From assembly GCF_023923205.1 (NCBI RefSeq), contig NZ_CP099490.1, positions 1,550,001 to 1,614,000 of the forward strand: a DNA stretch of 64,000 bases, given 5' to 3'. The position numbers and the translations under genes are program-made. Below are positions 55,015-63,990 of the stretch, piece after piece. Source of the DNA: Ornithinimicrobium cryptoxanthini. GTDB lineage: Bacteria; Actinomycetota; Actinomycetes; Actinomycetales; Dermatophilaceae. The stretch's first letter is position 1; each line of letters begins with the position of its first letter. The notes below the pieces were generated by a model. That model was not told where the DNA came from and did no database searches. It saw only the letters and a program-made list of their open reading frames with translations.

Positions 55015-55290
55015 ATGAAACCGCCGAGGCGCATCGTCCGTCTCGTGGTGTCCGCCGTGGTGGCCGGTGTCTTGGGGTTCGGTTTCGTGTTCGCGACGCT
55101 TCGGGGCACCGTCGAACCGATCATCGGGTGGTCCCTGGCGGTGCCGCTGTACGCCTTGGCCATTGTCCTTCCCGTCGTCCTGGTGCGTGCTGTGATCCGC
55201 ACGTCACCGACCCGACACAACGGTTCAGGCATCAATGCCCGGCCTGACCGCCAGACGGCTTTGGCCAACGGCTATGGGGGTGACACGTGA
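55015..55290 (+). CDS. small two-span membrane protein, paralogue 2
   Basis: The 91-aa protein begins MKPPRRIVRLVVSAVVAG and has two spans around TLRGTVEPIIGWSLAV. It is closely related to the 79-aa protein at 50746, with a longer C-terminal tail. The ATG at 55015 is chosen by alignment with that paralogue. Its stop overlaps the next gene by 4 bp (GTGA), giving a two-gene unit. Function unknown. Confidence 0.7.
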   Translation: MKPPRRIVRLVVSAVVAGVLGFGFVFATLRGTVEPIIGWSLAVPLYALAIVLPVVLVRAVIRTSPTRHNGSGINARPDRQTALANGYGGDT

Positions 55291-55532
55291 GCAGAAATGC
55301 CTCGGGCGCGGGTGTTCCACGGAGGATGGTCCTGCTGATGCTGGCAGTCGGGGCACTTATGTTTGTGGGAGTACCTCTGCTCGTGGCCACCGTCGAACGG
55401 CCGTTGGTTCTCTACATACTTGGCCTTCTTCTTCTGGTTGTGCTTGCCTGCAGCGTTCCGTTGTTTGTTCTCGTTCGTAGGGAGCTACGAGACAAGGGCG
55501 CGTCACAGAGCCAAGACGCTAAGCCGCTGTAG
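55287..55532 (+). CDS. small two-span membrane protein
   Basis: The 81-aa protein has spans at about 14-34 and 41-63 and a basic-acidic tail (RRELRDKGASQSQ). It is coupled to the preceding gene through a GTGA overlap, so the two membrane proteins are probably made together. No family is recognised. Confidence 0.6.
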   Translation: MSRNASGAGVPRRMVLLMLAVGALMFVGVPLLVATVERPLVLYILGLLLLVVLACSVPLFVLVRRELRDKGASQSQDAKPL

Positions 55533-55814
55533 TTCCTTAGGTCCGGCCACGGTCCAAAAGCGTGCTGCGGAGCACCTGACCGCCGGGTGGCGGGACTTCG
55601 ATGAGGAATTGGACCCTCAGGTCGTCTTTCGCTGGCCGAGCAACGCGGGTGTGCTCGATCCACAACGGACGGTCCCGGCAATGTCGGACGCGCCGGAGGC
55701 TAGCGTCCTCCTGGCGGCGGATGGGTACGTCTGTGCGCCCATAGTGACGGCGCTGCCCTCGGCGCACCGCGGCGCGGTACGTTCCCCTTGTGGACCCTGT
55801 GACGATTTGTCGTA
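55533..55814. other. no gene supported
   Basis: About 280 bp after the small membrane-protein pair. Open frames on both strands lack starts with ribosome-binding sites or familiar composition. No repeat or RNA gene is seen. Confidence 0.4.
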
Positions 55815-55985
55815 GTGGCCGTGGCGGTCCCGGTCCTCGGGCTGCTCCTGGTCGTGCTCTGGTGGAGTCGTCAGGAAGCTCGACGTGTGAGGTCGGGTAC
55901 CGAGAACTCGCAGCCTGCCTCGCTGCGTAACCCCGCCCAGGACCGCCGCCGCAGGAACGCTCGTCAACGGGGTCTCATGGGCTGA
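55815..55985 (+). CDS. possible very small single-span membrane protein
   Basis: A 56-aa frame from GTG 55815 reads MAVAVPVLGLLLVVLWW followed by an Arg-rich tail (DRRRRNARQRGLMG). The composition suits a membrane-anchored microprotein. There is no convincing ribosome-binding site, so this is tentative. Confidence 0.35.
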   Translation: MAVAVPVLGLLLVVLWWSRQEARRVRSGTENSQPASLRNPAQDRRRRNARQRGLMG

Positions 55986-56181
55986 GCTGCCCTGGCGGAA
56001 CACAGTCCGAACGCGGCAGATGCGTGCCTGCGCAGCCCGCGCCACGCGCGGCGGTTAGACGCACCTGTCACCGTGCGTGCAGCAGACTCCGCGCGTCTGT
56101 GCCCACCCTCTGGCGACCCTCCACTAGTCTGCGATCAATATCGCCCTTCGGCGTTCGACGTTGAAATGATCTGGGGTTCAT

Positions 56182-59100
56182 GTGTCGCCTAGGCCTGGTG
56201 GGGAGACGGACAAGCTCGGAAACAGGTACGAGCTTGCATGGGCTATCCGTCATGCCTTCTACTGCATGCTTGACGACCGACGGGCGTTGACCGCGGAAGA
56301 CATCGACATCGAGGTCGGAAGAGGTTCCGAGTTCACCTACGACACCGGACTCGTCACCGAGGCGCACCAGTTAAAACGCCAGAACGGCAACAGCAACAGT
56401 TGGACCGTCAAGGCGCTGGCCGATCTGAAGATCTTCGAGGCGGCTGCGAAGCACGTGGCGGCGGGCCGGCGTTACCACTTTGTCTCCCTTGTGCCGTGCC
56501 GGCCGCTACAAGAATTGTCCGAACGCGCTCGCAAGTCGGCAGATCTAGCGAACTTCACCGACTGCTGGCTCACCGGAGGGCTGACGCCAGTCTTTGACCA
56601 GCTGTCGGCAGCAGAGGTCCTGGGCAGTCCTCAAGCAGCCTGGGACACGCTTCGCGGAATGTGGTTCTCGGTTCAAGACGAGTACGACATCATCCGCATG
56701 AACAGCATGCTGGCCGAGTGCAACCTCAGTGGTGCTAGCGGTCACCTAATGTCTCTTGCTGTTGGCGACATCCTCCTCGACAACCTTGGCAAGCGGCTGA
56801 CTCGAACAGAACTGTTGGCCCTACTCGCTGAACAGGACATCAAGCCGCTGGCACGCGGGTCGCATCAGACGGCGCACGAGCAGGTGCTGGCGATCACCAA
56901 CAGCTGGCGCCAGTCCGTTCAGCGTGAACTCCTGCAACCGCCGATTGAGCGCGCAGAGGGCACCCAACTTGTCGAGGCTCTCGATCTGGACCGGATCGGG
57001 CTCATCGCAGGTACAGCTGGTGGCGGGAAGAGCTCTGTTCTGGAACAGGCTGTCGCCTCGCTTGAATCGACCGGCGCCGAGGTCCTGGCGCTGCGATTGG
57101 ACCGACTTGACCCGTTCGCGTCGACTGCCGACCTGGGTCGTCAGCTCGGGATCGAAACCTCTCCCGCGGTCGCCCTGGCGTTGGCGGCCGACGATCGCGC
57201 CGCCTACCTCGTCATCGACCAGCTCGACGCGGTGAGTCTCGCTTCCGGACGTATGCCGGAGAGTTTCGACGTCGTCATGGATCTCATCGGCGAAGCGTTG
57301 TCCGTGAGCGGCATGCGCGTTGTTCTGGCATGTCGCCAGTTCGACATCGATAACGATCACCGGATCCGCGCGTTGGCGTCTCGCACCGACGTCACCAGAG
57401 TGGAGGTCGGCCTACTGTCGGCGGAGGATGTAAAAGCGGCTGTGACGAGCATGGGTCTCGACCCGACGCACCTGAGTCCATCGCAGCGTGTCCTTCTGCA
57501 GACGCCGCTGCACCTCGTGCTCCTGCAAACGATCTCGTCTCAGGCTGACGCGCTGGCGTTCCAATCGAGGGGTTCTCTCTTCGAAGCCTTCTGGGAGCGC
57601 AAGCGGCAAGCGGCGCGTGCGCGGCGACAAAACGTCCGATTCAACGACGTGGTCAGTCGGATCGCCAACGCCGCGAGCGACCGGCAAGTGCTGTCTGTCC
57701 CGATCGAGATCCTGGACGATGAGGACCTTATCGAGGACGCCAACGTCCTTGTCTCAGAACATGTGCTTGCGCGGGACGGCGGTCGAATCGCGTTCTTCCA
57801 CGAGACGTTTTTCGACTATGCCTTCGCCCGACAGTGGGTGTCCCGGGCGGAGTCGCTCGTCGACTTCCTACTCCGTGACGAGCAGGAACTGTTCCGCCGC
57901 GCCCAGGTGCGCCAGATCCTGCAGCATCTCTACCAGCGGGAGCCGGACAGTTTCCGCGCCGAGGCCGAAGCAGTACTAACCGCTGACGACATCCGATTCC
58001 ACATTAAGGAGACCGTGCTCGCCGTCGTGGCCGATCTTGTTGCGCCAACGACTTCCGATGCCGAACTGATGCTGCGGGTCGCCGCGACCCATCCGCGCTT
58101 CGAACGCCGGCTCTGGCAGCAGTTGCGCCGACCACAGTGGTTCGCGCGCTTCTATGAAGATGGCCAGATCGCTGCTTGGCTCGACGGCCCGGATGAGGAC
58201 ATGCGGAATCACGCGCTGAATACGATGGTTAGCGCCGTCAAGGAGCACCCGGTATCCATCGCCGCCCTGCTGGGGGACCGCAAGACCGCGCCGGAGTATC
58301 TCGACTGGATGCGCTGGGTCAGCCGCTTTGCTGATGTCTTTCAGAACCGCCAATTGTTCGATCTGGTGCTCGAAGTCGTCCGGCAAGGCGCCTACGACGC
58401 CGCAGAGCATGAACTCTGGCTGACGGCGCACGACCTGGCTAAGCACGAGCCACTCTGGGCGATCGAGCTGCTGCAGGCTCGGCTGATCGATCATGTCGAG
58501 GCCATGACGCTCAACGAGGGCGGCCAGGTGGCTGTGCTCGGCATGCGGGAGTACGGCGCGGCTGAACTCGTAAAGGACGCCGCCAATGCTGAGCCGTTGG
58601 CATTCGTGCAGACCATGGTGCCGTATCTCCGCCAAGTTATGGCCGCCACCGCGATGGAGCCTCTCGACGACGAGCCGATTCGCGATCAGCACTTCAGCGC
58701 CCGCTTCGAGATCGATGACCTCGACGTCCGCGAGCTTGACGACGCCGTGCTGGCGGCGTCGGTCCGCTCGCTGGAGACGCTGGCAAAGACCGACCCTGAG
58801 GCGATCAGGAGCCTTCTCGACCAGTTGGCCGCTGACCCCTACGACGGATCACAGTTCCTGCTCTACCGAGCTTTGTCAGCGGGCGGCGAGCACTTCGCCG
58901 GCTGGGCGGCGAGCCTCTTGCTCGAAGGCGGCCGGCGTCTCGACTGCGGCTACATCTCAGATTCCGATTGGGTTGCGCGGGAGCTTGGCAGGGCGATTGC
59001 GCCACACGTGACCGACGAGATCCACCGGCAACTCGAGAACTTGTTTCGAGACTTGCGCAACGAGTACGAGAGTCGTCACAGCTCGGGACGTTCGGCCTTT

Positions 59101-60642
59101 ACGTTCCTGTCCGCCCTTGAAGAGTCGCGACTCACCCCGGCAGGACGACGACGCCTCGGGGAGTATCAACGGAAGTTCGAGGAGGACGCGCCTGCGAAGC
59201 CACGCGGCATCACCAGTGGGTTCATCGGTTCACCGATAGCCCCCGACGCCGCTCAGAAGATGACCGATGCGCAGTGGCTGAGCGCGATGGCAAAGCACGA
59301 CTCTGACAAGACGAACTGGAGCACCTTCACCGGGGGAGCCCGTGAACTGTCCAACGTACTGAAGGATCAAGTTGCTGCTGACCCAGCGCGCTTCGCACGG
59401 CTGGCCCTCCAGCTGACCCCCGAGTTCAATGCGGCGTACACCGATGCGCTGCTCATGGGCTTTGGTGACGCCGACGTGAGCGATGGCACCGGACCGCTGA
59501 TCTTCGAAGCCGTCCGTCACATCGCGTCGCTGGGACAGGCAGACAACGATCGGTGGCTCGGGATGGCGCTGCGGAAGTATTACCGCGAGGTGCCCCTTGA
59601 CCTGGTTGAACTGATCCGAGACCGCACTCTGCACGCCCCAGACCCGACCGACGCTTCCCCAGTGATCATTCGCGATGGCACGGACGGACAAAGTGCTGCG
59701 GACATGCGCATGAACGGCATGAACACGGCGCGCGGAAGTTTGGCAGAAGCGCTCGGCGACCTGTTGATCACCGACAGTGACGGCCAGCGAACTCTCCTGG
59801 TCGTGCCATACCTCAGCGCGATGGCCAGCGACCCGGTGCTAAGCGTTCGCTCGTGTGTTGCACACACCCTGGCCGCCTCACTCCGGCATGCTCGCCCAGA
59901 GGTCCTGACGGCGTTCTCAACCCTGATCGATGCTGACGATCGTCTCCTCGCCGCCGGGTTCGTACAGCAGCTGATGCTCTACATCGGCAACGTGAATCCC
60001 GAGGTCATCGATCCGGTCATTCAGCGCATGCTGGCTTCGGAGGACGCCGAGGCTCGTGAGGCCGGTGGCGCCATCGCGGCGTTCGCGGCCCTGGAGTGGG
60101 ATCGCCCAGTCCTTATGCAACAAGCACTGTCTGGGGACCTCCGTGTCCGCAAGGGTGTCGCGCAAATCAGTGCTGGGCGTGTCGACCGCACCTCTAACGC
60201 CGAGCTGGCCACGGCAACCCTGATCCGCTTGATGAACGACGACGCGGATGAGGTCCGTAAGGAGGCGGCTGCAGTGGCGCCGCACCTTCGCGAGCACCCG
60301 CTCCAGCCGTTCGTTCAACTGCTGACGGCCCTGATCGACTCGCCGTCTTACGACCACGCCACGCCGCAGTTGCTGCTTACGCTGCAGTACGCGCCGGACA
60401 AGGTCGATGAATTGGTCTTGAAGGCTGCACAGCGGTTCGTTGATGTCTTCGGGAACGACGCCGCTGACATTCGTACCGGAGCAGCCGGAGACGCCCACTA
60501 CATCAGTGAGCTGGTGGTACGTGGACTAGCGCAGTCCCGGGACCGTACCCATCGAGCGGCGCTGCTCGACGTCTTGGACCTGCTCCTTGAGCTGGGCGTC
60601 TACGGCATTAATGACGCCATAGCGGAATCAGAGCGGATCTAG
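56182..60642 (+). CDS. Avs-like STAND NTPase with N-terminal PD-(D/E)xK-type nuclease region
   Basis: This 1486-aa multidomain protein starts at GTG 56182. Residues about 1-115 resemble Cap4/DUF4297-type nucleases: candidate acidic residues D41/D43/E44 and E60 precede the QLK triplet at 63-65. Residues about 260-560 form a P-loop NTPase: Walker A GTAGGGKS (277-284), Walker B YLVIDQLD (Asp346), CRQFD, then the winged-helix-like FFHETFFDYAFARQW near 537. From about 600 to the end it is helical with HEAT-like segments (SVRSCVAHTLAASLRHARPE; DADEVRKEAAAVAPHLREHP). Nuclease, STAND ATPase and long sensor region together match anti-phage Avs proteins, in which ligand binding triggers DNA cleavage. 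The trigger is unknown. The gene is solitary, in an island, with composition unlike the core. Confidence 0.75.
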   Translation: MSPRPGGETDKLGNRYELAWAIRHAFYCMLDDRRALTAEDIDIEVGRGSEFTYDTGLVTEAHQLKRQNGNSNSWTVKALADLKIFEAAAKHVAAGRRYHFVSLVPCRPLQELSERARKSADLANFTDCWLTGGLTPVFDQLSAAEVLGSPQAAWDTLRGMWFSVQDEYDIIRMNSMLAECNLSGASGHLMSLAVGDILLDNLGKRLTRTELLALLAEQDIKPLARGSHQTAHEQVLAITNSWRQSVQRELLQPPIERAEGTQLVEALDLDRIGLIAGTAGGGKSSVLEQAVASLESTGAEVLALRLDRLDPFASTADLGRQLGIETSPAVALALAADDRAAYLVIDQLDAVSLASGRMPESFDVVMDLIGEALSVSGMRVVLACRQFDIDNDHRIRALASRTDVTRVEVGLLSAEDVKAAVTSMGLDPTHLSPSQRVLLQTPLHLVLLQTISSQADALAFQSRGSLFEAFWERKRQAARARRQNVRFNDVVSRIANAASDRQVLSVPIEILDDEDLIEDANVLVSEHVLARDGGRIAFFHETFFDYAFARQWVSRAESLVDFLLRDEQELFRRAQVRQILQHLYQREPDSFRAEAEAVLTADDIRFHIKETVLAVVADLVAPTTSDAELMLRVAATHPRFERRLWQQLRRPQWFARFYEDGQIAAWLDGPDEDMRNHALNTMVSAVKEHPVSIAALLGDRKTAPEYLDWMRWVSRFADVFQNRQLFDLVLEVVRQGAYDAAEHELWLTAHDLAKHEPLWAIELLQARLIDHVEAMTLNEGGQVAVLGMREYGAAELVKDAANAEPLAFVQTMVPYLRQVMAATAMEPLDDEPIRDQHFSARFEIDDLDVRELDDAVLAASVRSLETLAKTDPEAIRSLLDQLAADPYDGSQFLLYRALSAGGEHFAGWAASLLLEGGRRLDCGYISDSDWVARELGRAIAPHVTDEIHRQLENLFRDLRNEYESRHSSGRSAFTFLSALEESRLTPAGRRRLGEYQRKFEEDAPAKPRGITSGFIGSPIAPDAAQKMTDAQWLSAMAKHDSDKTNWSTFTGGARELSNVLKDQVAADPARFARLALQLTPEFNAAYTDALLMGFGDADVSDGTGPLIFEAVRHIASLGQADNDRWLGMALRKYYREVPLDLVELIRDRTLHAPDPTDASPVIIRDGTDGQSAADMRMNGMNTARGSLAEALGDLLITDSDGQRTLLVVPYLSAMASDPVLSVRSCVAHTLAASLRHARPEVLTAFSTLIDADDRLLAAGFVQQLMLYIGNVNPEVIDPVIQRMLASEDAEAREAGGAIAAFAALEWDRPVLMQQALSGDLRVRKGVAQISAGRVDRTSNAELATATLIRLMNDDADEVRKEAAAVAPHLREHPLQPFVQLLTALIDSPSYDHATPQLLLTLQYAPDKVDELVLKAAQRFVDVFGNDAADIRTGAAGDAHYISELVVRGLAQSRDRTHRAALLDVLDLLLELGVYGINDAIAESERI

Positions 60643-61000
60643 CTAAAGGCACACGATCAGCCGGGCGAAACGCCTATGACTGCGGGGAGCGCTGTAACCA
60701 CCACTCGGGGCCACCCAACGATGGTGCGGTCAACCTTCAACCCACATGACCCTGCTCAGCCGCATCAATCTGGGCTGCTAGAGACTGGACGCAGGGTCGG
60801 TGTCTGGCCAGACTCGATCTAGGTGCTCGACGGGACGCTCTCTTTTGGGCTGCCCACCCTCGCTCCTGTGGGTGTGGCTCACTTTCGGTCTGCTGCCCGT
60901 CGGGCGCCGCTGACGAGGCGTGGCTCAAGAAGGGACTGCCCTGCTCGTAGTAGCACTGCCCACCTCGCCGTCCACATTTCGGTACGAGCGTCAGGTTGGG
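60643..61000 (+). other. non-coding leader of the IS110 element, candidate bridge-RNA region
   Basis: About 360 bp without a credible gene between the STAND gene and the IS110 transposase. IS110-group elements are known to encode a structured bridge RNA in the non-coding region upstream of the transposase. Several G/C-rich complementary blocks between about 60820 and 60960 could fold, but I cannot define the RNA or the left end of the element. Confidence 0.4.
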
Positions 61001-62320
61001 ATGAAGAACATGGGACAGGTCATCATCGGGGTTGATCCCCACAAACTGTCGGCCACCATCGAGGTCGTCGACCAGCAGGAGAAACTGCTGGGTGCAGGGC
61101 GGTTCAGCACCGACCAAGCCGGGTACGCGGCGATGCGCACGTACGCGAAGTCGTGGCCCGATCACATCTGGGCGGTGGAGGGCGCCAACGGTGCCGGCCG
61201 CCCCCTGGCGCAACGGTTGCTCGAGGCCGGTGAGCACGTCGTGGATGTGCCGGCCAAGCTCGCTGCACGGGTCCGGCTCTTTGACACCGGGCACAACCGG
61301 AAAACGGACGCCTTGGATGCGCATTCGATCGCGATGGTCGCGGTCCGCACCCACGGGTTGCGGGTGTTGAAGGTCGACGGCCAGCTCGAGGCGTTACGGA
61401 TGTTGGCCGACCGGCGGGAGGCGCTGACCCGGCGACGGGTCGCCGTGGTCAACCGGCTGCAGGCGCTGCTGGCCGAGTTGCTTCCCGGACAGGCTAAGAA
61501 GGACATCACCACAGGTCAGGCCAAGAAGCTGCTGGTCAGCGTGCGGCCACGAGACGTCGCAGGGAAGACCCGTCGGCGGATCGCGGCCGAGGAACTGGCC
61601 GAGCTGGTCGCCGTGGAGGCCAAGATGAGGAAGGCCACCGCCGAGCTGAAAACCATGGTGTTGGCCCGGGGCTCAACGCTGATGGACCTGCACGGTGTGG
61701 GCCCGGTGGTCGCCGCGCGGGTCCTGGCGGACGTCGGTGATATCGCCCGGTTCGCCGACCGGAACCGGTTCGCGTCCTGGACCGGGACTGCACCGCTGGA
61801 TGCCTCTTCCGGGGAGCAGAACCGGCACCGTCTGTCTCGGGCCGGGAACCGGCGGATGAACCACATGATCCACATCGCCGCGGTCACCCAGCTGCGGCTG
61901 GACACCGAGGGCCGGGCCTACTACCGGCGCAAGAGAGCCGAGGGCAAGAAGCCGATGGAAGCCCTGCGCTGCCTCAAACGCCGGATCTCAGATGCCATCT
62001 ACCGGCAGCTGGTCACCGACGCTCAACGCGTGACCGAGGCACGGCTCGAGGCGGGTCCGGGAGGGCACTGCGGGGCGTCACATGATTCCAGCGCGGCCGG
62101 CTCGCACCCGCGCACCGGCACTTCGGATCAGCCACTTCCCGGACCCGCACCCTCGACGCTACCGCTCACCGCGACCACTGGAAAGCCCCGCCCGGGACCG
62201 GCTCCTCAGCACCCGCGTCGACGTGCCGGAGCCGTCAAGGTGGAGCGCCCCACCGGACGAACGACCTTGACGGCGACAAGCGTTGGCGCACACTCAAAAG
62301 AGCCGATCCCCACCCCTTGA
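61001..62320 (+). CDS. IS110-family transposase
   Basis: The 439-aa DEDD transposase has the N-terminal RuvC-like domain: IIGVDPHKLSATIEV with the first Asp, AVEGANGAGRPL with the Glu, and KTDALDAHSIAM with the last Asp pair. The C-terminal Transposase_20 domain has LHGVGPVVAARVLADVGDI, TGTAPLDASSGEQNRHRLSRAGNRRMNHM and the catalytic Ser region. The final about 75 residues are a Pro/Thr/Ser-rich tail, seen in actinobacterial members. It lacks terminal inverted repeats, as is normal for this family. It appears intact. Confidence 0.93.
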   Translation: MKNMGQVIIGVDPHKLSATIEVVDQQEKLLGAGRFSTDQAGYAAMRTYAKSWPDHIWAVEGANGAGRPLAQRLLEAGEHVVDVPAKLAARVRLFDTGHNRKTDALDAHSIAMVAVRTHGLRVLKVDGQLEALRMLADRREALTRRRVAVVNRLQALLAELLPGQAKKDITTGQAKKLLVSVRPRDVAGKTRRRIAAEELAELVAVEAKMRKATAELKTMVLARGSTLMDLHGVGPVVAARVLADVGDIARFADRNRFASWTGTAPLDASSGEQNRHRLSRAGNRRMNHMIHIAAVTQLRLDTEGRAYYRRKRAEGKKPMEALRCLKRRISDAIYRQLVTDAQRVTEARLEAGPGGHCGASHDSSAAGSHPRTGTSDQPLPGPAPSTLPLTATTGKPRPGPAPQHPRRRAGAVKVERPTGRTTLTATSVGAHSKEPIPTP

Positions 62321-62379
62321 CAACAGAAGGGAGCCGAAGTGAAGCACTCTCTCGCGTGTGACTCGCACGTCGAGCCCGG

Positions 62380-63150
62380 TCACAGAGTCGACCGACGGAA
62401 CGCTTCGAGGTCGGTGACGGCCTTGGCTGCACGGCGACGGACCGTCCGTGCCGACGCTGCGTAGTCGTCGGCGACCAGCTCAGCCACCGAGGGGGTCATC
62501 AGGCCACCCCGGCCCCGTCGTGCGGGTACGTTCAGCCGGGCCGCCTCGTGTGCGACGTCCATGAGCAGGGCCCGGTCTTCGCGCGTCAGTGCGCCCATCT
62601 CGACAGCGTCCTCGAGAAGCGCAGCCAACTCGCACTCGGGGTCCGGCCCGGCATCTACGTCGGGCACGTCCGGGACCGAGCCCATCGGGACCGCCGATGC
62701 CCAAACGCGGTCGCGACGCACCGCTGCGTCACCGACTCCGAGGTCGGCCATCACGTCGCGCCGAGTCCGGGCTAGGAGCGTGGCTGCGACGCGCCGCGGT
62801 GGGTCGCCACGGTAGGTCCGGACCGTCAGCCACAGCTGTCCGGCGACGAGAGCGTCGATGTCGGGGGAGAGGTCGGCGAGCTGCCGGGCCAGGTTCACCG
62901 CGCCCGGGACCAGGAGCCAGGTGATCACGGAGACCGCCTCCACATAGTGTGCGGCCGTCCGCGCGAGAGCCGCCAGCACCTCATCCCGTGCTTCCGGTGA
63001 GGCCTGACTCAGCCAGGGCGGCAGGTCGAGCAGGTCCGCGACGACCGAGAGGGCCGGTTGGATCCGGCCCCAGTCCTGCCAGTGATCCCGTGCCCACCGC
63101 AGCGGGGGTCGGTCGTGTGTGTCCACCCCAAGACAGGTCGCTACGCTCAT
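62380..63150 (-). CDS. sigma-like/HTH DNA-binding protein of mobile-element type
   Basis: The 256-aa protein starts at ATG 63150 after a GGAAGGAG site. N-terminal WARDHWQDWGRIQPALSVV and the central DIDALVAGQLWLTVRTY stretch match a family often found near actinobacterial mobile elements. The C-terminus, ELVADDYAASARTVRRRAAK, is a helix-turn-helix like sigma region 4. It probably regulates transcription within the element. The specific target is not known. Confidence 0.65.
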   Translation of the reverse strand: MSVATCLGVDTHDRPPLRWARDHWQDWGRIQPALSVVADLLDLPPWLSQASPEARDEVLAALARTAAHYVEAVSVITWLLVPGAVNLARQLADLSPDIDALVAGQLWLTVRTYRGDPPRRVAATLLARTRRDVMADLGVGDAAVRRDRVWASAVPMGSVPDVPDVDAGPDPECELAALLEDAVEMGALTREDRALLMDVAHEAARLNVPARRGRGGLMTPSVAELVADDYAASARTVRRRAAKAVTDLEAFRRSTL

Positions 63151-63530
63151 CGTCGTCTCCTTCCACACCGGGTCGATGTGGCCCAGACGATGACGTGAGG
63201 ACGCTCCCGGATTCGTCCCCCCCAAGCGCCCACAACGGCGTCCCCCGCAACCGCCTGGCCCGCGTCCGTCGTTCCAGTGGCCGACGTTTCCGCAGGTCAC
63301 AGCCCGCCCCCACCGCTCCCGGGAGCGTCCCCCCCGGATGTGGGCGAACCTTCCCACCCAACCGCCCATGTCACGTATCGCCGCAGGTCAGAGCCGCGCC
63401 CCCAAGAAAGTCGAGCACGTCCCCAAGAAAGTTGGTGACGGAGAGGTGGTGCGGGGCCACGTCGAGGCCCACGACGGCTGCTCAGTCCAGCGGCCAGCGG
63501 CGAGAGGGCACTCCTCGACCAGGCCTGTAC
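63151..63530. other. gene-free region with inverted repeats
   Basis: About 380 bp. GGACGCTCCCGG (63199-63210) is the exact inverse of CCGGGAGCGTCC (63319-63330), and the second is part of a 12-bp palindrome GCTCCCGGGAGC (63315-63326). A short direct repeat, ccccaagaaagt, occurs twice around 63403-63433. No gene is supported. Confidence 0.5.
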
Positions 63531-63546
63531 GTAGCATTTATGTTAC
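63531..63546. promoter_or_regulatory. operator-like palindrome before the antitoxin gene
   Basis: GTAGCATTTATGTTAC is an almost perfect 16-bp palindrome (arms GTAGCAT and ATGTTAC, one mismatch) that is AT-rich in a GC-rich setting. It includes a TATGTT -10-like sequence. It lies 30 bp upstream of the HigA-like start and probably binds that protein. Confidence 0.55.
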
Positions 63547-63576
63547 GCTGGCTGGGTGATCAGGAAGGTGAAGGGT

Positions 63577-63990
63577 ATGAGCAAGCACACCGCGTTCTGG
63601 GAGGACCTGAGCCGCGACCTCCAGGACCCGGAGTTCCTCCGCGATTACGTCGTCGAGTCCATGCGCATCTCGACCATCGACTCGGTCGTCAACGCCATCG
63701 ACGACGCGCGCGAGGCTGCGGGGATGTCCAAGGCCGAGCTGGCGCGGGCCATCCAGAAGGAACCAGCGACCATCCGTCGCCTTCTGTCCTCCGAGAGCTC
63801 CAATCCGACCCTGGGCACGCTGGCCGAGGTGGCGGCAGTCCTCGGGCTGCGCATCACCGTCGAGCCCATCCCCGAGGCCGAGCGCGGTCAGATCACCCAG
63901 CCGTTGCTCGAAGGTCGGGCAGCTGACCCGATCAAGCTTGCCGAGCACCTGACCACGTTGCGTAGGCCCAGAACGAGGCTTCCCGCCTGA
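63577..63990 (+). CDS. HigA-like HTH antitoxin/regulator
   Basis: The 137-aa protein has an N-terminal helical region (EFLRDYVVESMRISTIDSVVNA) and an XRE-type HTH (MSKAELARAIQKEPATIRRLL, cut short here) followed by PTLGTLAEVAAVLGLRI. This matches addiction-module antidote (HigA/graA-like) proteins. No HigB toxin gene lies upstream, and the window ends 10 bp after its stop, so a partner could only follow. ATG 63577 is used; a GTG at 63556 is possible. Confidence 0.75.
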   Translation: MSKHTAFWEDLSRDLQDPEFLRDYVVESMRISTIDSVVNAIDDAREAAGMSKAELARAIQKEPATIRRLLSSESSNPTLGTLAEVAAVLGLRITVEPIPEAERGQITQPLLEGRAADPIKLAEHLTTLRRPRTRLPA

